From positions 2,171,001 through 2,235,000 of the forward strand of contig CALZFC010000056.1 of NCBI GenBank assembly GCA_945643635.1: a DNA stretch of 64,000 bases, written 5' to 3'. The stretch's first letter is position 1; every line of letters begins with the position of its first letter. The notes beneath the pieces are model-generated. The model did no database searches, was not told the DNA's origin, and was given only the letters and a program-made list of their open reading frames with translations. Source of the DNA: Allodiplogaster sudhausi (lineage: Eukaryota; Nematoda; Chromadorea; Rhabditida; Diplogasteridae). Positions 1 to 12,545 of the stretch are shown here, piece after piece. A program made the translations under genes and the position numbers.

Positions 1-3000
1 ATAAAGGGAAATCGTGCTGAGAGCCTAAACATTTCAAATATTTCTATTTAGTGTTACCGTATTCACTCGAAATCATGGTGCACTAGTGATTTTTAATGCT
101 ACACTAAAATCTTTTAACATGGCGTCCCTTAATTTAGTGTTACCGTTTTTTTCACGCTCTGCCATTCATGGAATGTCGAAAAACTTAGCACTGCGCACAC
201 AACAGTACACTAAAATGTTATCTAAGTGTCGCCTTGACAACCCGTGTGTACGCAATATTAAGACACGCTCTAGTACAGCATATAAGACTACGACTGACAA
301 AAGAGAGAACAAACGAGTGGTTTTCGCTCACCTTTCCCTTCCCCTGAGCAAGTAGAGCAGCGTGGTCCGTTACGTCTGGAAATGAGCACACAATTAAAAC
401 AAGTAAAGAAATGACCTAGTAAAGCAATCAAATTTAACCGTACTGTCCTTCCAATTTTTTTATATATTTCCGGTGTACTTTAAAAGTGGGGTAATTTCCT
501 AAATTCGACATATTTATGGTGTGTAATTACGTCAAAGTTCAAAGCTTCATAGAATGACAGCTGCCGGTTATAAAGCAAATTTGTCCAACCTTTTTCTTGT
601 CATTTGTTATCGTTGTATTTATCTTACACAATTAATCTGGTCCTTCTGCCTATGAATTATGCAATGTAGATCGGTTAGCTATTTGATAGAGCGCCGTTTC
701 CCCTCTTTATTCCGATAATAATGGGGGATTGTTTCGACGAGTATCACCTGTTCGTTTTGTATCCTATGCTTCGTGCCGCTATGCTCACCTAGTTTAGCAG
801 AACTCTAAATACTTTCCTCGAAACTAATTATTAATGCACTGAAAAAAATAATAAATGATTACAGCGAATAAGATGCGTTTCAGCTGTACAAGGCCGTTCC
901 CATGGCATGGCCGCAGCCGAAAGAGTGAGTGCCAGCTTAGCCGCACTTAATCCAGAATCAAGAATGCATTGCCTTCCGCATCAGAGGCCATCGGTGTTTC
1001 GGTTTGATCGACTTACTTCAAATCCTGTTTGCACTCCATCTGAAGTATTCCTTTTAGAAAACGGCTACCTATTTTGCCATTTACCATTGGTAGCACAACG
1101 TAAGCGAATGACTTGAATATTTTGTGGGAGGTTTGAATATGAATGTTTGCTTGGAGTCTCTTGCATGGTCGGCTTCGCCTAGTGAAGAGGGGAGTGTAGT
1201 AGAGTGTTGATATGAGCCAGCTCATCATGTCTGCTTGGGCTGCCCTCTCAGTTTCTCGAGCACTGCCTCCCCTCTTGTCTCCTCTTCTCTTTGCTGCTTC
1301 TGCTAACATCAGTCCCTACCCTCTCAAAGCATCGGATCACCACTGATATACACATGTTCTCTCTTGTCTGGCTCTAGCTCGGGAGCGCGGTGACATTTCT
1401 CTCTAAACATAACTGCACTCGAATTCCTGACAGCCTTCCGCTCCTCTTCATCTCATTTTAGCCGATCTTCCTTTTTTCAGACCTCTGAAAAAAAAGCAGG
1501 TCGCCTAGCTTAATTATTTGTTTGAACTTAATTCAGCTTGATCATTATATTGTCTTCTCTCAACTTACTTTGAGGACTATAGTCCCCCCCCCCCACCCGG
1601 ATTTATTCGACCTTTTTTTCCTCTCTGCCTCCTCCTCTCGTAATGCTCCGCCCAGTCGACTCTGACTTTCTATGTACAAGTGATGCCGTGTCTGTACGTG
1701 CATTCGTTATTATAGCCTTACCTGTGTATTGACCCTCCGGCCATAATTGTCACTTCTAGTCTTATTTGCTGTACATTGGAGCTTTGCTTTCGCGCCCTTT
1801 CATACAGAAACTGGCGGGTTTTTTTCGCTCGAGGCGCATTTCTCATCCCTCAACTTGTGGAGGGTAGCGTTTCTTTCAGAAGTGGCCGTGTCCAGGTCAT
1901 TCTCAAGCCTTTCACTGAACCGTCCGTCGGGCCTTCAGCAACTCGTCCAGTCTTCCTTGACCTCCAGTTCTCCAGCTGTCGTTAACATCTTTCTGACCAA
2001 GTAGTTGTCCGCACTTCGTATCGACATTTCAGTGCTGATTGACAAGAGTAGATTTCAATCTCCCGCAAGCAAGCGTCACACGATTTACTACCCATCGCGC
2101 CTAGGTCCTTTCTGTTTCGTAATCTCTCGTTTTCCTTCACTCTCTCCCTCTCAGTCTCTCTCCCTCCCTCTCTCTCTCTCTCCCTCTCTCTCTCCCCCTC
2201 TCTCTCTCTCCAAACTGTTTTCCTCCACCTTGGCTCTGATACCTATAAACATGTTTGCTATAAGAAAGCCCACTCTGTCCTTCTTGCTCTCAGTTGTCCT
2301 GCCTAATTGATGAGAATAGCTACGAGTTGAAGAATGACTATTGCCTATGAATCTATCTTCCACGTTCCAAAGTGAGGCCCCTCTCTGTTGCCTGTTGTTG
2401 GATGACTTGTTCGAGTGAGAGCGTTGAGTACATCGCCACCCATCATTTGGGTCTCTGCATCTCTCCCCCCTCTCTGTCTCTCTCGTCGCGATTCTCTTTA
2501 TGAATGGTGCTCCCTTCCTACCGTACTAGAAGAGGGATTGGAGGGGAGGAAGGAGCGTGGTTGACTCTGCGTGTCCAATGGCACTGACTTGGTAGGCGGA
2601 GTCGACATGACTAGATGCAAGCCACGCCCATCATGTTTAACATGCCTCTCGGTGTCTCCCTTCCTCTCTTTCTTTTCCCCCTTCTCACCACTTCTTTACT
2701 TTCTTTTAAGAGCGCCTTACTCCTTGTACATGCCTGTAATTGTGTAGTAAAGGGATATGCGTGCAGATAACGTTAACGTAGTAAACCATTCTCTGGTATT
2801 GTTAAAGTGTAGGTAAGAGTACGAGATTTGCCCAAAAAATCTCTGCCATGCTTAAATAATTTTGCTTTGATTATAAAGTTCCCCTAATTGGCTTTTCAAT
2901 TGTGGCTTGGATTAGTTGACACTCTGGCCCCTACTTCTTTCCACTTCATTCTTGTTCTTGTCTTTTTCCTTTCTCACAGCGAATACATAATCTTCCAGGT

Positions 3001-3108
3001 TTTTTTCTCTCTTTCGAATCCTGCATTTCCCATCTTTTATCATCACGTCGTTTTCTCGAATTTTATGGTCTTTAGTAGGTTGCACTTTCATGCCTTCTCT
3101 CTCCCTCT

Positions 3109-3154
<46 letters not shown>

Positions 3155-3541
3155 ACGCGCCCTCCTTCCCATGTCGTACCCAATTTCGACATGATCAGAT
3201 CTGCTGAACTGATGAATGATTGAGTAGTTGAGGAGTGCTTTAGCGGGGAGTTGTGCCTTCCCCTTGGCGAGTCCCTTCGATTGGTTGTCTACTCTTCCTT
3301 CTCTGCCAACTCCATGATGCCCTTCAGTGCTGCCAGCTTCAACCCCGTCAGTCATTCTTCTCTTGCCTTGTACGAGTTCCTCACTTATCAACAACACCGC
3401 CGGATAGACTTCACCTTGTCAATTTATCAATTTACCACTAATCCTCTAGAGTAGTATAACGAAACTGAAGAGAGAGAGAGAAGGAAGGGAGAGAGAGAGA
3501 GAGGGAAGGGAGAGACAGAAACAATATCTCGGTAGTTGCAG
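1..3541. other. Region without a supported gene; 5' flank or first intron of the Irx gene
   Basis: No frame here matches a family I recognise. The first about 360 bases contain a short direct repeat (a TTTAGTGTTACCGT motif near 48 and 133) and related ACACTAAAAT words near 98 and 211, so they may belong to a small dispersed repeat. CT-rich tracts lie near 2145-2210 and 3110-3150 and a C-run near 1584. The first exon(s) of the downstream Iroquois gene should lie in this stretch, but I could not fix them. Confidence 0.5.
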
Positions 3542-4515
3542 TTACTGGGCGGCTCATCCCAGCCGGGCACCCCTCTCAAGGTGTCCGAGTCGGGTCCATC
3601 TATGCCTTCCCAGGAAGAAGCACTTCGTTACCTGGCTGCTGCTGCTTCTTCGGCTGCCTCTTCTGGAACTGTTTTCCCTCATCTCCTTGGGGCGCCGCCT
3701 CCTGGCATGCCTTTCCCCATCTTGCTGCAGGGCATGCACCACGTCAGTCTCTTTCTCTCTCTCTCCTTCCCTTTCTCTCTTCCACTCTCTCCCTCTCTCT
3801 CTCCCTCTCTCTTTCTCTCTCCTTCCCTTTCTCTCTTCCACTCTCTCCCTCTCTCTCTCCCTCTCTCTTTCTCTCTCTCTCCTTCCCTTTCTCTCTTCCA
3901 CTCTCTCCCTCTCTCTCTCCCTCTCTCTTTCTCTCTCTCTCCTTCCCTTTCTCTCTTCCACTCTCTCCCTCTCTCTCTCCCTCTCTCTTTCTCTCTCTCT
4001 CATCCGCTCTCTCGGTTACCATTCACTTTCACTTTGTCCATTCACTGTTCTCCTTGTCACTGCTGCTTGTGCTGCTTTCACGGATGAGACTTTTCCTGTG
4101 TTCTCTCCGATTAAATGAACGCCCGGATTTCCCGTTAAATGAATTCTCTTTGCTCTGTGTTATCTCCTTACAAGCTAGCATTTGCTAGGGGAAAAGGTGT
4201 CTATTTCTTGTCCTTGACTGAAGGCATAAATTATCGGGTGAAAGTAAGGAATGAGGGGTAATAGAGAAAGAAAGAGAGAGAGAGAAAGAGAGAGACAGAG
4301 AGAAAGCTGCGAAAGGAAACAGTCTTACAACTCCCTGCGTTCTTGCTCTACGCTTATCAGCCTGGCACTTCGGTCTCCTATCCATTAATGCAACACGATA
4401 TTACTTCTATCACACTTGTATTACTCAAACAATGCGTCTGACACATCTTTACTCTCTATTTCCCTTTCTGCCTCTCGCTCTCTGGCTCTCTCGTTTTCTC
4501 TCCCTTTCTCTCTCT

Positions 4516-4567
<52 letters not shown>

Positions 4568-5096
4568 CTCTCTCTCTCTCTCTATCTCGACTGATTCATG
4601 CGCCATGAATGGTGCTCTGCCAAGCTGTGTTTACGAATGCAGCAGATTCATGTTGCCTCTCGTGTTGAACATGCTTGTACTTACTGATACCAGTTTTATC
4701 ACTTGGATTTTCTTTCTTCTCTAATTATTTATCTCTGCTTCTCTGTCTTTTTCTGACATCCCTTCACACTTTCACTTCTAGCCACTGTTGTTTCTCCCTG
4801 TTCATGGTCACTCTCTACTTGTTAAGAAGAGCATCACTTTACCTTACTGTCCTCCATTCTTCCAAACTGTCCTGATTCTGTTAAAGCATCCGTCTGAAGA
4901 GATTGAGATGCTCTAAGATCTTCTCTTAGTAGGGTAGGAAGAGAGCTGAGCCCGAGGGCACCTCGCTTATCACTCTCACGTATCTTTCAATCACCGCTCG
5001 ATGTAATGGCCAGAAGTATTTTGCGGCGAGACAAGGCAGATAATGAATGAGAATGTAAGACGACGCCCGCCAAGGCAGTTGTTCTCCCTTGTCAAA

Positions 5097-5127
<31 letters not shown>

Positions 5128-5980
5128 CCACTCCCTCTCTCTCTTTGTCTCTCTCTGTCTCTCTCTCTCTCTCTTACTCACTGTCACCTTGTTTGCTGAC
5201 GCGTCTCCGCTTAACATCTCTTGTTCTTGGTTGTCAGTTCTCCACTACTTCCATCCACTTTTTCAGCCTCTATTTCTCTCTTCTCTCTCTCTCTCTCTCT
5301 CTCTCTCGCCTAGAGTGCAGCCTTTCTTCACACCTTATCGTCCTTCATCATCTCGCTGGTGTTGAGTCGTTAGAGTGAAGCGAGGGGGGGGGGTTGTGGG
5401 AAGAGTTGGAGAGGGCTCTCCAACGGCCTCCAAATTGCTTCTTCTTCTGATTCGTGCTGCTGAGGGATTTCGAAGTGAGCATCTTTCTGCTGTTTGGCTA
5501 TTCAATTAGACATTTGCCGGGATGTCTGAGAAATGCTTTTAGAATTGTTTGCAGAGGACATGCCATGGCCCCCCGTCAGGGGCATTCTTTCTGCCTTTTC
5601 TGGTCCATTCATTGTCTCTGCTTCTTCCAGCCTTTCTATCTTCCCTTTTGAGATGTTGAGAACGCATGTTTTTCTCAGTCGATTAGTGCTAGAGGGAGCG
5701 AGAAAACATGACAACTGCTCATCTGCTACCGTATCTTTGCCTATGCCACCACAAAAGGAAGATCTTATATCCTATGTCAGTTTCATCGCAGTGGCTTGGG
5801 ATAGATGTCTTGTTGGACTCGTGTCTCAGTTCCGTAACAGAAAGAGTCAGTGACCCTGCCAAGGGAGAGGGAGCAGACAACGGGAGACAGCAATCATCGG
5901 CGATAGCGATGAGTCTTGTGCAATGGCCGGGGACCCTCTGTGACTTTTGTCTTCTCCCTCTCTGCCTTTTCTCTCATCTC

Positions 5981-6023
<43 letters not shown>

Positions 6024-7748
6024 GTCATTGGTTGTCTTTCCAATCTATCTCGCTTAGTGGTTTCTCTGTTATGTAAGTAGAAGTGGCTATAATAAATAGT
6101 ATCTGAGAGATGAAGAGTTGAGATGGATAAGAAATGGATGTAATTGAGGAGCAGAAGCCGGAGATGCTAGCGGCAGCTTCAGGAGGGGGCGGCCCCCTGC
6201 CCGGCTTCGTCTTCGACCCTTTCGCCTTCCATCCCTACGCTGCCGGACTCGACGGAGCTCGACGGAAGAATGCAACCAGAGAGACCACTGCTCCTCTCAA
6301 GGTCTCCCCTCTTTCCCTCCACTCTCTCTGCTTAAGGTGCTCTCTTTCTCTGCCCCTATTCTCCTGTACTCTCTGCCCATCTTTCCTACTCTTTCCTCAA
6401 GGCGCTCTCTTTCTCTACCCCTCTTTCCCTAGCTAATTCTGTCCCTCTTTTATACTCCCTCTCTCCACGCGGTGCTTTCTTTTCTCCTCTTCTCCTCACG
6501 TTCTCTACTCAAGGTGCTCTCTTTTCTTCTCTCCTCACTCTCTCATACCCTTTGTTGACCCCTGCTATCGTATCCAACATGTAGGGCAAGAGGGCCAACA
6601 AGTGTCTTCCAGTAATCCAGTATTCTACACTAGCCTTGTCCGGCGTGAAGAATTTTTGGGATTAGGGTAAGTCTCAAGCATACTTGACAGGGCATTGAAG
6701 AGAATAGAGTGGGAAAAGAGACTGGAATGACCAGGAAATAGTTTTTGGAAGAGAGAGGGTGCAGGAAGAAAAGAAGGAAGCGTAGCTTAGTGGCCGTGGC
6801 ACGGCCTAAGCCATGCTTTTGCAAGCAGGTCCTTGTTAGATGAAATCAGTGATCAGAGAAGAAGACAAAGTCAAGATGAAAGAATCCATTTATTTACAGG
6901 GCTGGCTCTCCGAACATCGCAAGAATCCGTATCCGACCAAGGCAGAAAAAGTGATGCTTGCACTCGTTACTAAGATGACTCTCACACAGGTCAGCCAAGA
7001 AGGAGATAGAGAGAGAGTGAGAGAGAGAGAGAGATTGAAGAGAGAGGGAGAGGAAATGAGGATGAAAGAGAGGAGACTCTTTTCCTTGCCTCGCCGCCTT
7101 CGGTGCATATTCCCTTTGCGATTGGCCCATAATCGCTTCTTCCCCCTCAATTTGTTGCAACGCCGCAATGGATTGATGCCTGGCCCTCGCCTCGGGCAGA
7201 GCGGTCTCTTGTGAAAAATAATAAACACCGCATTGCATTTTGTATGATCAGGAACCAAGTTAGGAGAGACAGAGAAGTAGGAAACGAAGGGGGGGGGGAG
7301 TTCACCACCATCTTTAATATTGCTGCAATTTCCAAAATGCGAGCTTTTATAATGACCGTATTGATATGATGGAGAAAGCATAGGAAAGGGAAAGAGAGAG
7401 GACATGACATTTATCTGCCGGATATCAGGTGGTAATGGCCGTAAATCAATCGGAGATGCAAAGTCGTAAAATGTTAAGAGAAAAGAAGGGGAGAGTTGCA
7501 GCAGCATCTCTTCTTCTCTCTTCTCCTCCTTTATTGCGAATCGTGGCAGTTTGACCGCAAGTATTCTATCGACTCCTGTTATCTCGCATGAGAAACCTGG
7601 ATAAGGGAGATAATCTCAGCTGCTACAAGGACATGCAACACTTGCCATCTCCTTTCCATATCTCTTTCTCCTTGTTTTTGATTTGGCAAATTCTAATGCA
7701 CGCAACAAGCAATGTGTGTAGTTAATGAAGGCCAACTCTTGGTTGGGG

Positions 7749-7785
<37 letters not shown>

Positions 7786-8924
7786 GGTGACAAGAGTAGA
7801 CAGTGGCGGCCCAGGATGTCATCTCGCTCCCATGCACCCTTTGAAGATTCCGCTCAGCTTAGTCGACCGGATAACCACCCGTTATTTCTGGTACCTGTTA
7901 ATTCCTGCCCTGGATCTGGAGCTCATTGCCGAGAAAAAAAACGAAGCGTGATCAAGAGGGAACCTATTCTTAACGGGTACGAAATGTCATTTGAGGTGTC
8001 GACATGGTTTGCGAATGCTCGTCGAAGACTGAAGAAAGAGAACAAGATGACTTGGTCTCCACGGAATCGACCAGCAGATGAAGAGGATGATGATGACTTG
8101 GATGGAATCGGAAGGCCCGGCAGCTCCGCCAGTGACATTTCTCTCTCCAGACAAGGCACGTTCTTGGATGAAAACCTAGTGTAGAACATCCCTTTACAGG
8201 TCTGGGCAGCAGTGGAGAGTCGAACAATAATGAGAAACGGCCCGAGTCTTCTCCGAGAACTGCTTCTGAAACACCAAAGAAGGTCTGTACTCTTGTGCTG
8301 CCTGAATTATGAATCTGAGTAATATTTGCAGAACAAGATCTGGTCGATAGCAGACACGGTGAAGACGGAGCGAGTGGAGGAGAGCAGCTCGCGAGAGGCG
8401 GCAAGCGGAAGCGGCAACGCAGGGGAAGCGACGCCTTCCGCGTCGGCTGCGATGGCCGCGTGGCAGCAACAGTTCATGCTCTCCCGCCCTGCCCTCCCGC
8501 TCCTCCCTCAGCAACTCCTCATGATGCAGCATCTCTTCTTCAACTCCTTGATGCAACGCCCTGCGACAGTCACTCCCTCCTCTGCCCCCTCGCATGGTTC
8601 GTCTCTTTCTTCTCCTCAACAATTAGTTCCTTGTGCCTTGCACCCTTTTGCTGACTCTTCCTTGTTTTACAAGCGCGCCTCCAAGCTCACCACTTCTTGT
8701 GGCTTTCGTTTTATGGCCAGATTAGGAGATTATTCAAGAGGTCTTCTTTGAGGTTTCTCTATTTTGGAGAGAAAACAGAATAAGTCACTCTGACTGAATG
8801 AGTGAGAGAGACAGAGATGAAGAGAGACAGGCAGAGGAGATGAGACACGTAGTTGTGAATGATTACCCACTTGCGCGTGTGCACAGCATCATGCTGCACC
8901 AGCTGATGTTATACAATTGAGGTT

Positions 8925-8973
<49 letters not shown>

Positions 8974-9644
8974 GAAAGCGGGATGACAGAAGCTTCGCGC
9001 CATTTTATGCACGTGTGGAGTCACCGATCGCATCTCTCAAATAAATGGGGAGTAAAGAGAGAGTGGAGAGCGACAGGGAGAGAGAGAGAGAGAGAGAGAG
9101 AGAGGTTCGCTCGCCCAATTCGATGGAATGGTTCTTCCTTTTGGCCCTTTGCATCTTGTACTTCTTCAGCTGCTCTTCCTCTCCTTGGCTGCAAAGCTAT
9201 CAGCATATTCTTTGAATGAAAAAAATAGACATATTTGACATTAATCCGGCGGTTGTACAGAGACAAGATAAGACTGACGAGACAGGAAGAGGAGAGAACG
9301 ATGCTGCCACGCAATTGGGGAAAAGTACTGAAGAAGAGGATGAATGTCAGCCTGAAGATTTTCTATAAACTGGTATCGTAGAAATGATGTTGTTTGTTAG
9401 TGTGGATGCCAGCATGAGCCAAATGCTCAGTCTTACTGTTAGTTCTCCCCTCTCTCCCTCCCTCTCTTTCAACCCTCCATCTATCATAGCTGGCGCAATC
9501 TTGACGAGAAGCCACATTTGACGTGGAGGAGCAGGCGGCAATGCGCCAACTGTGACCTGCGACCTTTTCGCGGCTGCTCGCTCCTTGTCATCTCTCTCAC
9601 ACAGTCGCTCTCTCTCTCTCTCGCTCTCTCTCTCCCTCTCTCTA

Positions 9645-9681
<37 letters not shown>

Positions 9682-9726
9682 GTCGCTCTCTCTCTCTCTC
9701 GCTCTCTCTCTCCCTCTCTCTATCTA

Positions 9727-9769
<43 letters not shown>

Positions 9770-10466
9770 CCCCCCCCTTCTCCATCTTGAATAGTTCCTC
9801 ATGGTAAATGGAATGATTGTGTAAATGGGTAGAGTAATCACTAGGTTTAATTTGAATGTAAATTGTCGTCTTTCTTCTTCAGTCTTTCTAAACTTCCATG
9901 GGTTGACAACAATGAATGCCAGGAGTAGCAAGTGATCATGCCACTTGCAATAGTAAATATGGAAAGAAGGCGGGATATTATGAAGACGGTTCTAGTACCA
10001 ATTAATAGTAAATTGGTTTTGAAATGAGCAAGTAAAAGGGCACCCGCCCCAGTTGGAGGACGCCGGTATAGTTGGAGCTACTCATTCCTGTGGGATGAAT
10101 CTTTCGAAGGGGGGGGGGCGTTTGAAAGCTAGCAATGCTGGTGCAGTGGTTACCGATGTCATGCATAATTGTGCGTCCTTGGCAAGGGAATCTGTCAGCG
10201 GAAGAAAAGGGTTGTCAGCAGTGGCGGGCTGGCCGGTCGGGGTCACTCTTCTTTTGCATCTGCCAAGTCTTTAGTGCAACAAAAGAAAGGAAGAAAGAGT
10301 TGGAATGATTGCAGAAGCAGCGTGGGCAGCCCTGACTTCAGCGGGAGTAGGGAACGGAGAAGCTGCCACGTCCTCTGCCTCCCTCTCTCCATCTGCACGC
10401 AGCACGCCCAGTCCTTCCGAGGAAAAGCCACTCCGCGAAGATGTTAAAAGTGAATCTCCAGTCTGA
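3542..10466 (+). CDS. irx: Iroquois-class TALE homeobox transcription factor (5' end not resolved)
   Basis: Likely DNA-binding patterning factor acting in the nucleus. Exons I support: 3542-3742, 6155-6301, 6900-6989, 7996-8155, 8200-8282, 8332-8596 and 10315-10466 (stop 10464-10466); all phases join, giving about 365 residues after the missing N-terminus. The homeodomain starts at [10 protein letters not shown] (exon 2), continues in [14 protein letters not shown] (exon 3) and ends with the recognition helix [18 protein letters not shown] (exon 4), followed by the WSPRNR stretch and an acidic DEEDDDDLD run typical of Irx proteins. A KIWSIADT motif in exon 6 fits the Iro box. The first and last exons are Ala/Ser/Pro-rich. 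The exon 4 to 5 intron (8156-8199) uses a GC donor. Introns 3743-6154 and 8597-10314 are filled with CT/GA repeats. The start codon and any exon before 3542 are unknown; the last splice (8597/10314) rests on phase and composition. Confidence 0.9.
3749..4004. repeat. 60-bp-period CT-rich minisatellite in an Irx intron
   Basis: A pyrimidine-only array whose unit of about 60 bases (CT runs broken by CCTTCCC and TTCCA) recurs; the stretches 3841-3900 and 3901-3960 read identically. It begins right after the splice donor at 3743. Confidence 0.85.
9598..9768. repeat. Compound CT microsatellite with a 77-bp higher-order repeat
   Basis: CT-rich block in which an ACACAGTCGCTCTC start followed by CT runs and CTATCTAT appears twice, about 77 bases apart (near 9600 and 9677). 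It lies in the last Irx intron. Confidence 0.75.
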
Positions 10467-12545
10467 TTAGATACAGTGATGTTCAGCTAAAATGGCCGAT
10501 TTGGAACTCAGCGCTCCAATCAGCACGCAAGTCATATATATTTTGTAACGACTTGTTTTTCCACATCCAGCACACTAGAGATAATTAAGATGACCCTGTT
10601 TGAGGGTTATTTTGGAGGAACATCACTGTATTTCTTTATCTCCCCTCCTCTTTCCCCCGTTCTTCCTCTCTAGCTCTTCTCATACAACCAGTCCTATTTG
10701 TACTAACAGAGGGCTCTAGAATTGCATATCCACATCGTCATAATTATATTCACAGTGCCACATTTCCCCCCTCCTTGGTACTATTTTTTTTAACCAAAAT
10801 TAGATTGAATTTGTTCCCGTTTGCACTAGAATAGACGTCCTTTCAGCCCTTATTCTTGAGTCCAATATTTCTATTGCATTGTAGAGAAGTATACAAGACT
10901 AGCCCTACTTCCTGACAGCATAATACAGTCTGAGTAGCGAGATTCAGACGAGATTGTCACTTCTCATCCGCAGTCTCGTTCCACATCACATTACTCGCTC
11001 TATTTTGCTAATTTTAAGGAACTTTTTGTGACAGTTCTCCTTCTCGGGTCCCTAGGAGTTTTCGGAACAGCAGAAATGGACTTGGGTTCTCCCAGTTTAC
11101 TGTTTTAGAACAGTCACTTCTTTCTGTTCACAATTTTCGAATAGTTTGCATTGACCGGCCAGATTATTGACTATTTTCTCCTCTTTGTCTCGTCTCCCAT
11201 TCTCACATTCTGTGGCAATTTTCGCTTTCTGACCATTCTTTGCAAATTTGTAAGGTATTCTAAGTAGGAATTCCTGTGTGGGAAAAATTTTACTAGGCTG
11301 CAGCAATTGTATGTACCGTCTCGACTTCCACATGTAATTAATGCATATATTTTTCATTGATGTAATCAACTTTAGATGTTAACGATTTAATATACTGTCT
11401 ATGACGGGATTGGCTTCCCTGGTAATAAAAAAAATAAATCTATTGAGATATGAGCGTTCGTCGATGTCTCCTGAGCTCAACAGTACAGGGACAAACTTAC
11501 GCGATCCTTTTAAAGAATTGTTACCTTAAAAAGGTTGTGGAGGTAAAGGAACTATTAATTTCTTTATAAATGAAAGCTTAACTACGAGCTATGAGCATCT
11601 CTTTTAGTTTTGAAGAATCGTTGACGAAGAACAACTGCATAGGAAGCATATACAGCAAGAGTACCAGCAGTTCTCTATAAGCATCCCATTCCCACTTACG
11701 AATAAGCAATCCCAAACAATAAAGCAGTCATAGCAGGCATGAAATGGGTGTAGACATGTTCCTGGTGTTCCACACTATTTCCTTGTCTACCTCCTCGTTC
11801 TTCTTCTTTGATTTCATTACTGCGTCCGCTCTCCCCAATGCATGCTCCTTCTTCGTCTTCCCAACAATTCTTGTCAGTCGCCACTAAGCAGTGCGCTTAA
11901 CAATTTCTTCACTTAGACAGTCGTAAATTTTCAAGCATGTGACGCCAGTGAAAAGGAGAGATGGGATTGTTCAAGGAAGAAAGAAAGAAGTTAGAAAACT
12001 TATGCTAGGGACTGCTAACAAGCGTTGCATCGATATTTACAAAGGGAACCTAATTCCACTAGTTGGTGTTCAGGTGAATTCGAAGATGAACGGAAGAACC
12101 ATTGGGATGTCTTGGAACGTGGGCCACTAAAGGTTGCGCAATGAAGACGAGAGAGTGAAGGGCTCTGAAGCGATGACCACACCTTTACAACACCAAACTA
12201 ACTGACGCGATCTCTGGGAAGATGGTCATAAATGCTACGCTAAGTCGAGTATCATAAGTGTAGCAAACTAAACCAGCTCAAGGCTCATTAATCGAATTTT
12301 CTTCTTGTTCCAGAATTTATTGCACTAAAAAGCCCGGCCCAGGTTTTATTTCAATTTATCGCTCGCTTTTTTTCGGATATGCAACTTTAAAAGAAAGTTG
12401 AAGAAAAACAAAACAACGATTGGTTTTTGACACCGCATTTGAATACAAAACTTTAAAACCAAATAACGAACGGTAGGTCAGAAATTTCGAAACAATGATG
12501 AAGAAGCATGATAAACGAAGAGATCACAACAGAACCACAGCGACT
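10467..12545. other. Intergenic region between Irx and ERH (convergent genes)
   Basis: About 2.1 kb with no recognised gene. A minus-strand open frame at 11696-11884 ends beside a good splice donor (GTAAGT), and a second minus-strand frame follows it, rich in Leu/Met; neither resembles a family I know. TTTATT words near 12305 and 12343 (AATAAA on the minus strand) could serve as poly(A) signals for ERH. Confidence 0.4.
11590..11884 (-). CDS. Unassigned candidate exons, possible small membrane protein
   Basis: The minus frame from 11884 begins with ATG, is acidic and Gly/Glu-rich, and then turns hydrophobic (MTALLFGIAY), reaching a consensus-like donor GTAAGT near 11694. Just downstream on the same strand another open segment is also hydrophobic and ends in a stop near 11595. 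I could not join the two with a phase-consistent intron of normal size. It may be a small lineage-specific gene or chance. Confidence 0.2.

Noticed and set aside
3554..4022. Minus-strand RERERE-type frames, and plus-strand SLSLSL frames
   Set aside because: Translated CT/GA microsatellite; the same explanation covers similar frames elsewhere in the window.
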